Shown here: positions 11,766 through 17,992 of the stretch, in pieces
Position numbering within the stretch: position 1 is the stretch's first letter
How the letters are laid out: each line of letters begins with the position of its first letter
Source: Nocardioides marmoriginsengisoli
GTDB lineage: Bacteria > Actinomycetota > Actinomycetes > Propionibacteriales > Nocardioidaceae
Reading direction: 5' to 3'
NCBI RefSeq assembly: GCF_003725695.1
Contig: NZ_RJSE01000008.1
Span: forward strand, 21,801-85,800
Length of the DNA stretch: 64,000 nt
Translations under genes and position numbers: made by a program
Notes under the pieces: model-generated
The model's database searches: none
What the model saw: only the letters and a program-made list of their open reading frames with translations
Told to the model about the DNA's origin: nothing

Positions 11766-11795
11766 TTGCACGCCGTGTTAGCCGCGGCGTACCTT
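11766..11795 (+). promoter_or_regulatory. Promoter of the whiB7 leader transcript
   Basis: TTGCAC (11766-11771), an 18-base spacer and TACCTT (11790-11795). Just upstream is an A/T-rich run (AAAAGAAATCTGAATAAATG, 11743-11762) that stands out in this GC-rich DNA and lies next to the -35 box. WhiB7 of mycobacteria activates its own promoter through an AT-rich patch beside the -35 element using its AT-hook, so this arrangement suggests autoregulation. Predicted start of transcription is near 11802. Confidence 0.65.
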
Positions 11796-11869
11796 GTCTG
11801 ACGTCATCACACGCGCACTACGGCCCTGACAACGCCGGCGCCCGAAGCCCCGAAGGAGGTGCACGACCC

Positions 11870-12076
11870 ATGAAGAACCAGAACATGAATCAGTCCTGGC
11901 AGACCGTGACGCGGTCCATTTCCATCGTGCCCGTCCACGGTTTTGGCATGGGTGACGTGTGCCCGGAGACCGTCGGCTTCCACGCCGGCACGTCCACTCT
12001 CAAGCGTCGTCACGCAGCAGCCGTCAAGGCCACCCCGGTTATGGGCCGCCAGCCTTGGAGTCCACCTGTCACATGA
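11870..12076 (+). CDS. Leader peptide ORF upstream of whiB7
   Basis: 68 codons from ATG 11870 to TGA 12074-12076, preceded by a near-perfect ribosome site AAGGAGGT (11853-11860) with 9-base spacing. The peptide (MKNQNMNQSWQTVTRSISIV...) resembles no enzyme. It sits between the whiB7 promoter and an intrinsic terminator, and its last codons contain the 5' arm of an antiterminator stem (12052-12063). That makes it a regulatory upstream ORF: ribosomes that reach its stop codon would cover that arm. In mycobacteria and Streptomyces, whiB7/wblC is controlled by this kind of uORF-coupled attenuation when ribosome-targeting antibiotics slow translation. The peptide itself may have no function. Confidence 0.75.
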   Translation: MKNQNMNQSWQTVTRSISIVPVHGFGMGDVCPETVGFHAGTSTLKRRHAAAVKATPVMGRQPWSPPVT

Positions 12077-12106
12077 GTTCTCACTCATCGACCGGACCTC
12101 CAAGGC
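12052..12106 (+). promoter_or_regulatory. Antiterminator stem of the whiB7 leader
   Basis: GCCTTGGAGTCC (12052-12063) is complementary, with one bulged base, to GGACCTCCAAGGC (12094-12106). A smaller perfect hairpin ATGAGT-TCTC-ACTCAT (12073-12088) is nested between the arms and holds the uORF stop codon. The 3' arm overlaps the first five bases of the terminator stem (12102-12106), so the two structures exclude each other. A ribosome terminating at 12076 would block the 5' arm and favour termination; a ribosome stalled earlier would free it. Confidence 0.7.
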
Positions 12107-12147
12107 CGCGAATCCCGATCAAGGGATCCGCGGCCTTCGTGTTTCTC
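12102..12147 (+). terminator. Intrinsic terminator (attenuator) before whiB7
   Basis: AAGGCCGCGAATCCC (12102-12116), loop GATCAA, GGGATCCGCGGCCTT (12123-12137): a 15-base stem with a single mismatch, followed by the U-containing tail CGTGTTTCTC. It lies 54 bases upstream of the whiB7 ATG, inside the same transcript, so it acts as an attenuator rather than a gene-end terminator. Confidence 0.8.
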
Positions 12148-12201
12148 AGAGCAAGACCAGCAGTGAATCAGCGATCGATATCAGAGAAGAGGAGGTGGCA
12201 C

Positions 12202-12477
12202 ATGAGCATCAGCGTTCTGAACCCCGGTGGGTTGGACGAGGATCTGCTCCCGTGTCGCGTGAACGAGGCGGAGCTGTTCTTCGCCGAATCACCTAGTGAC
12301 GTGGAGCTCGCGAAGGCCCTGTGCCAGAGCTGTCCCGTGCGTGTCGAGTGCCTCGCCGGGGCGCTCGAGCGGAAGGAGCCCTGGGGCGTCTGGGGTGGTG
12401 AGCTGTTCCTCTCCGGAGTAGTGATCCCCCGCAAGCGTCCCCGTGGCCGGCCTCGGAAGACCGAGGTCGCAGCCTGA
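12202..12477 (+). CDS. whiB7: WhiB7-type iron-sulfur transcriptional regulator
   Basis: 91 residues. A Wbl protein with four cluster-binding cysteines (C18, C41, C44, C50), the EPWGVWGGE turn at residues 59-67 that contacts the principal sigma factor, and a C-terminal AT-hook RGRPRK (81-86). The AT-hook separates WhiB7/WblC from other Wbl proteins. WhiB7 binds SigA and activates intrinsic antibiotic-resistance genes, including its own. The start is the ATG at 12202 behind GAGGAGGTGG. Expression should be controlled by the upstream ORF and attenuator. The uvrD2 to whiB7 order matches mycobacteria. Very confident. Confidence 0.95.
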   Translation: MSISVLNPGGLDEDLLPCRVNEAELFFAESPSDVELAKALCQSCPVRVECLAGALERKEPWGVWGGELFLSGVVIPRKRPRGRPRKTEVAA

Positions 12478-12541
12478 CCGGCTGCCGACGAGACCACCGA
12501 AAGCCAATGAGATGACCCAGACTTCCGAACGGAGCACCACC

Positions 12542-12709
12542 ATGAGCAACCTCCTTGCAGAGGACCTGGCGCGCGCCCATCTGGCCGCGCGCCTCCAGCA
12601 GGCAGAGTCGCAGAGGCGCGGGCACCAGCTCGCCGCCGCTCGGCGTCTCTCCCGCAAGGCTGAGCGCGCGGCTGCACAGGCACGCTTGGCTCTCGCCCGC
12701 GTGATCTGA
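12542..12709 (+). CDS. Small basic helical protein of unknown function
   Basis: 55 residues (MSNLLAEDLARAHLAARLQQ...), Ala- and Arg-rich, predicted almost entirely helical with heptad-like spacing of Leu and Ala. It follows whiB7 by 64 bases, ends 34 bases before a strong terminator, and is preceded by an ACGGAGCACC ribosome site. It is therefore probably in the whiB7 transcript and induced with it. I do not recognise a characterised family; the positive charge could suit RNA or ribosome binding, but this is only a guess. Confidence 0.6.
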   Translation: MSNLLAEDLARAHLAARLQQAESQRRGHQLAAARRLSRKAERAAAQARLALARVI

Positions 12710-12743
12710 CCAGTTCCAAGACTTCTCGTCGATCGCGGGAAGA

Positions 12744-12785
12744 CCGCCGTCCGACCCTCGGGTCGGGCGGCGGTTTCGCTTTTCC
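12744..12785 (+). terminator. Intrinsic terminator after the whiB7 unit
   Basis: CCGCCGTCCGACCC (12744-12757) pairs with GGGTCGGGCGGCGG (12760-12773), one G-U pair, very short loop, then TTTCGCTTTTCC. It is a strong GC stem with a T-rich tail and closes the whiB7 transcription unit. Confidence 0.8.
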
Positions 12786-12801
12786 TGCGTAGATTGGGCC
12801 C

Positions 12802-12963
12802 ATGACCACGTGCGCGTTCTGCGGGACGGTCGACGAGGGCGACCAGCCGCCGCTGACCTGGGTCAGTGCGACCGAGCGCGGGCGCCAGCAGTGGTTCTGC
12901 GACGCCTGCTCGCGCGAGCACCTGCGGGCGATGGAGTCGAAGCTCGACTCCGAGTGGTGGTAG
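12802..12963 (+). CDS. 53-residue zinc-ribbon protein
   Basis: 53 residues: MTTCAFCG at the start and FCDACSREHLR in the middle give two CxxC pairs (C4/C7 and C33/C36), so a small zinc ribbon is likely. The ending DSEWW and the PPLTW turn are typical of a short uncharacterised actinobacterial family. ATG 12802 lies 6 bases after TAGATT (12790-12795), so it is expressed from its own leaderless promoter. It converges with the ABC1 kinase, 3 bases between stops. Function unknown. Confidence 0.75.
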   Translation: MTTCAFCGTVDEGDQPPLTWVSATERGRQQWFCDACSREHLRAMESKLDSEWW

Positions 12964-12966
12964 GCC

Positions 12967-14292
12967 TCAGCCGGCGAAGCCGGGCAGCGACTCGGTGAGG
13001 ACCTGCCGGAACGGCACCGTGGCGCCGAGCTGGCTCAGCACACCGACGCCGCCGACCCAGGTGCGGTGGATCAGCAGGTACGACGGCGGCAGGTTGAGCC
13101 GCAGCATCACCGAGTAGGCGTCGCCCTTCGGATCGTTGACCCGCTTGAACTGATCCTGCATCCAGGCCCGGGAGAAGGTGAACTCGGGCGTGCTCGCCGG
13201 CTCGACGAACGGCCCCAGGTAGGACCGGAGCTTCTCGGCGTCGACGTTGATCTTCTCCCGGATGAACCCCTCGTCGCGCAGCGCTGTGACCAGGCTGTCG
13301 TAGTCATCCATGCAGGCGATCCGGATCAGCGAGCCCAGCGAGGCCGGCAGCGCCCGCTCCTCGAACCGGGCGACGGCCCCGTAGTCGAGGACGCCGAGGC
13401 GGCCGGGCGAGCCGTCCGGCTCCGGGACGAGGCGGAAGTTGCCGGGGTGCGGGTCGGCGTGCAGCATCCCGGTCCGGGCCGGGGCGCCGAAGAGGAAGCG
13501 CACGAAGCGCTCGCCGTAGTGGTCCCGCTCGGCCTGGGTGCCCTCGCGGATCACCTGGGCCAGCGAGGCCGGGCTGTCCAGCCACGAGCTGACCAGCACC
13601 TTCTCGGTGCCGGCGCGCACCTCGGGGACCACGATGGCCGGGTCGCCGGCGTACTCGGCCGCGAAGACCCGCTGGGCCTCCGCCTCGAGGCGGTAGTCCA
13701 GCTCCTCCTCGGCACGCTCCTGCAGCTCGGTGACGAGCGGCTTCACGTCGATGCCGGGGAACACCGGCCCGAGTCCGCGTGCGACCCGGGCGAGCTGCTT
13801 CAGGTCGTTGCGGAGCGCGTCGCCGGCTCCGGGGTACTGCACCTTCACGGCGACCTCCTCGCCGTCCCAGCGGGCGCGGTGCACCTGCCCGATCGAGGCG
13901 GCCGCGGCCGGTTCGGCATCGAGGTCGGAGAGTCGGTCGGCCTCGGCGCCGAGCTCCTCGGCGAGGATCTGCCGGACGGTGATCGTCGGCATCGGCGGTG
14001 CCGAGTCCTGGAGCCTGGTCAGCTGTTCGCGGTACGGCGCCGCGAGCTCCTCCGGCAGGGCGGCCTCGAAGATCGACATCGCCTGGCCGAACTTCATCGC
14101 CCCGCCCTTGAGCTCCCCGAGCGTCTTGAAGAGCTGTTCCGCGGTGCGCTGCTGGAGCTCGGTCATCACGACCTCGGCGGGAGCGCCGCCGATCCTCTTG
14201 CCCAGACCGATCGCGCTGCGGCCGGCGTACCCGAGGGGCAGCGCCGCCAGCCGGGCGGTCCTGGCGACGGCCTTGCGCGGAAGGTCGGTCAT
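12967..14292 (-). CDS. ABC1/UbiB-family atypical kinase
   Basis: 441 residues from the ATG at 14292, which follows the stop of the next gene by 16 bases and has GACGAGG upstream; a longer frame runs into that gene and was not used. Family marks in order are KFGQAMS (the KxGQ motif), AAASIGQVHRA (ExD/QxxS-type glycine-poor loop), VAVKVQYPG (catalytic Lys), HADPHPGNF (catalytic loop) and LDYGAV (metal-binding Asp). UbiB/COQ8-type proteins are atypical kinase/ATPases tied to quinone or lipid handling. There is no ubiquinone gene nearby and actinobacteria use menaquinone, so the exact partner is unknown. Probably co-transcribed with the cyclodehydratase-like gene upstream. Confidence 0.9.
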   Translation of the reverse strand: MTDLPRKAVARTARLAALPLGYAGRSAIGLGKRIGGAPAEVVMTELQQRTAEQLFKTLGELKGGAMKFGQAMSIFEAALPEELAAPYREQLTRLQDSAPPMPTITVRQILAEELGAEADRLSDLDAEPAAAASIGQVHRARWDGEEVAVKVQYPGAGDALRNDLKQLARVARGLGPVFPGIDVKPLVTELQERAEEELDYRLEAEAQRVFAAEYAGDPAIVVPEVRAGTEKVLVSSWLDSPASLAQVIREGTQAERDHYGERFVRFLFGAPARTGMLHADPHPGNFRLVPEPDGSPGRLGVLDYGAVARFEERALPASLGSLIRIACMDDYDSLVTALRDEGFIREKINVDAEKLRSYLGPFVEPASTPEFTFSRAWMQDQFKRVNDPKGDAYSVMLRLNLPPSYLLIHRTWVGGVGVLSQLGATVPFRQVLTESLPGFAG

Positions 14293-14308
14293 GCTGGCCT
14301 CGTCGGGG

Positions 14309-15235
14309 TCATGCTCCCATTGTGACCGATCCCCGGGCGTCGTCCGCCGGATCGTCGCGGATGCCCCAGGAGCAGCCGCACCCGGGGTGCCGCAGTGCCG
14401 GCACGGTCTCGGTCGGCGTCTCACCCGGGGTGAACGTGAGCGTGGCCGACCAGGTGCTGGGCCGCTCGCCCTCGGCATACCGGAGCAGGTCGCCGACGGC
14501 CCAGCCGAGGGCGACCACGGCGAGCGCCGAGTGCACCGGCGCCGCGACGCCGTCGCGCCGCTCGGACCGGAGGAGCTCGGCGAGGGCGACCGGGTGCTGC
14601 TCGTCGACCTGGGCACGGTGCGCGTCCAGGCAGCGCAGGCACGCGGTGCTCCCTGGTGAGACGAACGGGCCGAGGATGATCTCGGACTCCACCGCCCGGA
14701 GCAGCAGGTGCGGGACGCCGTCGCGGACCAGGTGGTCGAGGTCGGACCGGTCGGGCTCCCCGTGCGAGAGCACCAGCACCGCCGTGGGCGGCAACCGGTC
14801 CGAGTCCGCGGCGATCCCGAGACCGCACCGGCCGAGCAGCGTGCCCGGATCGAGGAGCTCGGTCGCACCGAGGCGGCCCTGCACCCGGATCCGGTGCCGC
14901 CGCCGGCGCCGGAGCCGGTCGGCGGCCTCCTCGGGGTGGTGCAGGATCAGCGCCGCGACCTCCTCCGGGGCGATCCGCGGGTGCAGCAGCGCGTCGCCGT
15001 CGCGCAGTGCCGGGGCCAGGTGGGCCAGCGCGCGCCGTGCCGCCGGGGAGTCCCGCGGCGCCTCGCCGCGTTCGAGGGTCGCGAGCACGCGGCGTACCGC
15101 GGGAGTGTCCGGGATCCTGAGCCGGTGCCGGTCGGAGAAGCCGATCTGCAGCTCACCGGGGGAGACCTCCAGGATGCGCAGACCGGGCGCGAGCACGGGT
15201 CGGCGGAACCGGTGCTGGGTGGCGGGGACTTTCAT
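14309..15235 (-). CDS. Cyclodehydratase-like (TOMM ThiF-type) protein, orphan
   Basis: 308 residues. The N-terminal half looks like the peptide-binding winged-helix part of bacteriocin cyclodehydratases (RIPDTPAVRRVLATLERGE region). The C-terminal half resembles a degenerate E1/ThiF-like domain with LVLSHGEPD. Two cysteine pairs, TACLRCLDAHR and HPGCGCSW, probably bind a structural zinc, as in TOMM leader-binding proteins. No precursor peptide, YcaO or dehydrogenase gene lies nearby, so a classical azole pathway is not supported. In many actinobacteria such a gene sits next to an ABC1 kinase, as here. TACGCT lies 8 bases upstream of the ATG on the minus strand. The role is unknown. Confidence 0.7.
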   Translation of the reverse strand: MKVPATQHRFRRPVLAPGLRILEVSPGELQIGFSDRHRLRIPDTPAVRRVLATLERGEAPRDSPAARRALAHLAPALRDGDALLHPRIAPEEVAALILHHPEEAADRLRRRRRHRIRVQGRLGATELLDPGTLLGRCGLGIAADSDRLPPTAVLVLSHGEPDRSDLDHLVRDGVPHLLLRAVESEIILGPFVSPGSTACLRCLDAHRAQVDEQHPVALAELLRSERRDGVAAPVHSALAVVALGWAVGDLLRYAEGERPSTWSATLTFTPGETPTETVPALRHPGCGCSWGIRDDPADDARGSVTMGA

Positions 15236-15313
15236 GGCGAGGGAGCGTAGGACGCGGGTGGACCCGTCGCGAGCGGTTGTCCACAGGGATGTTCAGGCGG
15301 CCGGGAACGCACA

Positions 15314-15348
15314 ACGGCGGGGCTCACCCGCAGGCGAGCTCCCGCCGT
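15314..15348 (-). terminator. Hairpin after the DUF5679 gene
   Basis: ACGGCGGG-GCTC and GAGC-TCCCGCCGT flank a loop of about 10 bases; read on the minus strand it follows the DUF5679 stop by 32 bases. There is no clear T-run, so termination is plausible but not certain. Confidence 0.45.
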
Positions 15349-15379
15349 CGTCGCCGAACGCGGTGCTGAGGCGTGAGCC

Positions 15380-15538
15380 TCAGGCGCGACCGAGGATGCG
15401 GTTCAGCTTGGTGCCGCACACAGGGCAGACGGCCTTCGCCATCTTGGTGCCCTTCTCGTTGACTTCGATGTGGCCTTCGGCCTCACGCTTTTCCTTGCAC
15501 TTGACGCAGTAGAACTCGCCGCTCCAGCTCTCCGCCAT
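15380..15538 (-). CDS. DUF5679 zinc-ribbon protein
   Basis: 52 residues. Two CxxC pairs, CVKC (11-14) and CPVCG (38-42), make a zinc ribbon; MAESWSGEFYCVKCKEKREA is the conserved start of this actinobacterial family (DUF5679). A strong ribosome site (AAGGAGG) precedes the ATG at 15538. Its size and motif resemble nucleic-acid-binding ribbons, but no function is established. A single gene, with a candidate hairpin terminator downstream. Confidence 0.85.
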   Translation of the reverse strand: MAESWSGEFYCVKCKEKREAEGHIEVNEKGTKMAKAVCPVCGTKLNRILGRA

Positions 15539-15789
15539 GACGGCCTCCTTGATCCATGTCGCCTGGTCGTCGCGGCGGGAGCCTTAGGGAAGACCCGCCG
15601 GGGTCCGGTCCGAACCAATTTCGACCCTAGACCACGTTTGCGCTCATTCGAGGTACCGATTGCGCGTCGTTCCAGCGTGTCCTGAGAGCGTTTCGACCCG
15701 GAATCTCGCGGGTTTTGAGCTGTTCGAGGCGCTGTGAGTTGCATCCCGAGACGCGTTCCGGACCCCTTCCCGGCGGTAGCCTCCGGTCC

Positions 15790-16599
15790 ATGTCCACCGA
15801 TTCCGAAGCGCCCCTGATCGACCTCCGGCTGGAGCGTCCGTCCGCGGGCGTCGTCCGCCTGGTGCTCGACAACCCCGACCAGCGCAACGCCATGTCCGAC
15901 GGCATGACGGCCTCCTGGGTCCGTGCCGTCGACCGGCTGGCCGCCGACCGCGAGGTCCGGGTGGTGGTCGTCACCGGCGCCGGCAGCGCGTTCTGCTCGG
16001 GCGGGAACCCGGCCTGGATCGCGGGCGAGCCCGATGCGGAGGTCGACTACCTGCGCACCCGGATGATCGCGTTCTACCGGGCCTGGCTCTCGATCCGCCG
16101 GCTCGAGGTGCCCACGATCGCGGCGCTCAACGGGCACGCCGTCGGTGCCGGCCTCTGCCTGGCCCTCGCCTGCGACCTGCGGTACGCCGCTGCCGGCGCG
16201 AAGCTGAGCGTGCCGTTCGTCAAGCTCGGGATGAACCCCGGGATGGCGGCCAGCTACCTGCTGCCGAACGTGGTCGGCGACGCCGCCGCCCGGGAGCTGC
16301 TGCTCACCGGCCGCGCCGTCGAGGGCGACGAGGCGCGGCAGCTCGGGCTGGTCAACCGGGTCTTCCCGGCGGAGTCGTTCGAGGACGAGGTCCTGGCGAT
16401 CGCCGAGGGGATCGCCGCGACGGCGCCGATCCCGAGCAGGTACACCAAGGTGGCGCTGCGCGACGGCGGCCACCGCGACTTCGAGTCCGCCGTGCAGTGG
16501 GAGGCGCTCGCCCAGCCGATCACGCTGGCGACGGCGGACCTGCAGGAGGGCGTCCGGGCGGCCCGGGAGAAGCGGAAGCCGGAATTCAGGGGTATCTAG
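15790..16599 (+). CDS. Enoyl-CoA hydratase/isomerase (crotonase) family protein
   Basis: 269 residues from ATG 15790, which lies 7 bases after TAGCCT (15777-15782); a longer in-frame start at 15715 is upstream of that promoter and was rejected. Crotonase marks are ITGAGSAFCSGGNPAWI-type oxyanion loop residues, NGHAVGAGLCLALACDLR (second oxyanion-hole glycine) and the KLGMNPGM segment. It belongs to fatty-acid or related acyl-CoA catabolism. The usual first catalytic Glu position after GHAVGAGL reads Cys, so isomerase or hydratase activity should not be assumed. It is not in an operon. Confidence 0.85.
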   Translation: MSTDSEAPLIDLRLERPSAGVVRLVLDNPDQRNAMSDGMTASWVRAVDRLAADREVRVVVVTGAGSAFCSGGNPAWIAGEPDAEVDYLRTRMIAFYRAWLSIRRLEVPTIAALNGHAVGAGLCLALACDLRYAAAGAKLSVPFVKLGMNPGMAASYLLPNVVGDAAARELLLTGRAVEGDEARQLGLVNRVFPAESFEDEVLAIAEGIAATAPIPSRYTKVALRDGGHRDFESAVQWEALAQPITLATADLQEGVRAAREKRKPEFRGI

Positions 16600-16627
16600 G
16601 GCGTCTCGACAGGCTCGACGTCCGGGC
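16600..16627 (+). repeat. 28-base dispersed repeat, copy 1
   Basis: This 28-base sequence, containing TCTCGACAGGCTCGACGTCC, occurs without change at 36686-36713. Both copies start within about 25 bases after a stop codon in an intergenic gap. The inner TCGA-CAGGC-TCGA is a small inverted repeat. It looks like a short genome-wide intergenic repeat rather than an insertion sequence. Confidence 0.7.
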
Positions 16628-16629
16628 AG
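16628..16629 (+). other. Intergenic region 16600-16908, overview
   Basis: The 309-base gap between the crotonase and the PHP gene has no protein gene. It holds, in order, the dispersed repeat (16600-16627), a candidate small RNA on the minus strand (16630-16711) with its promoter (16719-16748), and a row of DnaA-box-like sites (16790-16842). Confidence 0.7.
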
Positions 16630-16711
16630 AGAAGAGACCCCCGACCGCCGCTGTTCGGTGTTTGCCTTCCCCTTGCGAACACTGTCCCAACGGTGGCCGG
16701 GGGCCTCTTCT
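16630..16711 (-). ncRNA. Candidate 82-nt hairpin RNA
   Basis: The arms 16630-16653 and 16688-16711 are 24 bases each and match at 20 positions; read as minus-strand RNA three of the four differences are G-U pairs, whereas on the plus strand they would mostly be mispairs. An inner stem (16658-16665 with 16675-16682) closes a purine loop AAGGGGAAG. A strong minus-strand promoter (TTGACC, 18, TAGCGT) ends 7 bases before the base of the stem. The 3' end is pyrimidine-rich (UCUCUUCU). It lacks the GGAAG/AGCAG signature of SRP RNA and is too small for 6S or RNase P RNA. I could not name its family. A simple bidirectional terminator is the alternative. Confidence 0.5.
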
Positions 16712-16718
16712 GCGCGTC

Positions 16719-16748
16719 ACGCTAGGGCGAGCGCGGGCGCCCGGTCAA
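16719..16748 (-). promoter_or_regulatory. Promoter of the candidate hairpin RNA
   Basis: On the minus strand TTGACC (16748-16743), an 18-base spacer and TAGCGT (16724-16719). Predicted transcription start is about 16712, exactly at the foot of the hairpin. There is no minus-strand protein gene downstream of it for about 1.2 kb. Confidence 0.6.
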
Positions 16749-16789
16749 TGCTCGTGCCGAACCCGTTGCGGAAACCCTTCTCCACTGCC

Positions 16790-16842
16790 TGTGGATAACT
16801 CTGTGGATAGTGTGTGGACATCTCCGGATGTGCTGTGGATCA
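16790..16842 (+). promoter_or_regulatory. Cluster of DnaA-box-like sites
   Basis: TGTGGATAA (16790-16798, a perfect inverse of the DnaA box TTATCCACA), TGTGGATAG (16802-16810), TGTGGACAT (16813-16821) and TGTGGATCA (16834-16842) lie in the same direction within 53 bases. They lie between the candidate RNA promoter and the PHP gene. No AT-rich unwinding element or dnaA gene is present, so this is not an origin; DnaA titration or regulation of a flanking gene is possible. Confidence 0.45.
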
Positions 16843-16908
16843 CTCTTTTTCAACCACTCCTGGGGACGGTGCCCAGCGGACGTCGGCGGCCCGGGGGAGG
16901 ATGGAGCC

Positions 16909-17991
16909 ATGCCCGACGCTGACGACTCCTACGACGGCGGACCCGTCGCTGCGCTGCGCCGGATCGCGTTCCTCCTCGAGCGCAGCCGGGCCGAGACCTA
17001 CAAGGTCAAGGCGTTCCGCTCGGCCGCGGCCACGATCCTCCCGCTGGACCCCGACGAGGTCGCCGACCGGGCCCGTGCCGGCACCCTGCGCGATCTCCCC
17101 GGGATCGGGTCCTCGACCGCCGAGGTGATCGTCGCGGCCGCCGCCGGCCGTCTGCCGGAGCGGCTGGCGAAGCTCGAGCGCGACGAGGGCGGTCCGCTCG
17201 TCGAGGGCGGCGAAACCCTCCGTACGGCGCTCCGCGGCGACCTGCACAGCCACAGCGACTGGTCGGACGGCGGCTCGCCGATCGAAGAGATGGCCTTCAC
17301 CGCGATGGAGCTCGGCCACGAGTACCTGGTCCTGACCGACCACTCGCCGCGGCTGCGGGTTGCCAACGGCCTCTCGGTGGCGCGGCTGACCCAGCAGCTG
17401 GCGGTGGTCGACGCCGTCAACGAGCACGTCGCGGCCAGCTCCTTCCGGCTGCTCAAGGGCATCGAGGTGGACATCCTCGACGACGGCGCGCTCGACCAGA
17501 CCGACGAGATGCTGGCGCGGCTCGACGTCCGGGTGGCCTCGGTGCACTCCAAGCTCGCGATGGACCGGCACGCGATGACCCGGCGGATGGTGGCCGCGGT
17601 GCAGAACCCGTTCACCAACGTGCTCGGGCACTGCACCGGCCGGCTGGTCACCGGCAGCCGCGGCACCCGCGGCCAGTCCGAGTTCGACGCGAAGGAGGTC
17701 TTCGCCGCCTGCGCCGAGCACCAGGTCGCCGTCGAGATCAACGCCCGGCCGGAGCGGCGGGACCCGCCGACCAAGCTGCTCCGGCTGGCCATCGAGACCG
17801 GCTGCCTGTTCTCGATCGACTCCGACGCGCACGCTCCCGGCCAGCTCGACTTCCAGGTCTACGGCTGCGCCCGGGCCGAGGAGCTCGGCCTCGATCCGGA
17901 CCGGATCGTGAACACCTGGCCGACGTCGCGGCTCGTGTCGTGGGCGAATTCGAAGATCGATGCGGCGGCACCGGATAGCGTCTCGCCATGA
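16909..17991 (+). CDS. HHH and PHP domain protein (PolX-like, lacking polymerase)
   Basis: 360 residues. The N-terminal ~100 residues match the helix-hairpin-helix 8-kDa part of family X DNA polymerases (SRAETYKVKAFRSAA, then LRDLPGIGSSTAEVI). They are joined directly to a PHP phosphoesterase domain: GDLHSHSDWSDGG near residue 110, LTDHSPR, IEVDIL, SVHSK, GHCTGR and SIDSDAH as metal ligands. The polymerase fingers and palm are missing. In bacterial PolX the PHP domain supplies a 3'-5' exonuclease or phosphatase, so a DNA-repair nuclease is likely. The start is ATG 16909; an upstream GTG at 16810 falls in the DnaA-box cluster. It overlaps the next gene's start region. Confidence 0.88.
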   Translation: MPDADDSYDGGPVAALRRIAFLLERSRAETYKVKAFRSAAATILPLDPDEVADRARAGTLRDLPGIGSSTAEVIVAAAAGRLPERLAKLERDEGGPLVEGGETLRTALRGDLHSHSDWSDGGSPIEEMAFTAMELGHEYLVLTDHSPRLRVANGLSVARLTQQLAVVDAVNEHVAASSFRLLKGIEVDILDDGALDQTDEMLARLDVRVASVHSKLAMDRHAMTRRMVAAVQNPFTNVLGHCTGRLVTGSRGTRGQSEFDAKEVFAACAEHQVAVEINARPERRDPPTKLLRLAIETGCLFSIDSDAHAPGQLDFQVYGCARAEELGLDPDRIVNTWPTSRLVSWANSKIDAAAPDSVSP

Positions 17992-17992
17992 G

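Noticed and set aside
12102-12147. Terminator of uvrD2
   Set aside because: It lies 340 bases after the uvrD2 stop and downstream of a new promoter and uORF; its overlap with the antiterminator shows a leader role.
14309-15235. Thiazole/oxazole peptide biosynthesis cluster
   Set aside because: No precursor peptide, YcaO or dehydrogenase gene nearby; only one cyclodehydratase-like protein.
16630-16711. SRP (4.5S) RNA
   Set aside because: The size and hairpin shape fit, but the conserved GGAA loop and AGCAGCC side are absent from the apex.
16790-16842. Replication origin
   Set aside because: DnaA-like boxes only; no dnaA/dnaN, no AT-rich region and no change in gene orientation typical of an origin.
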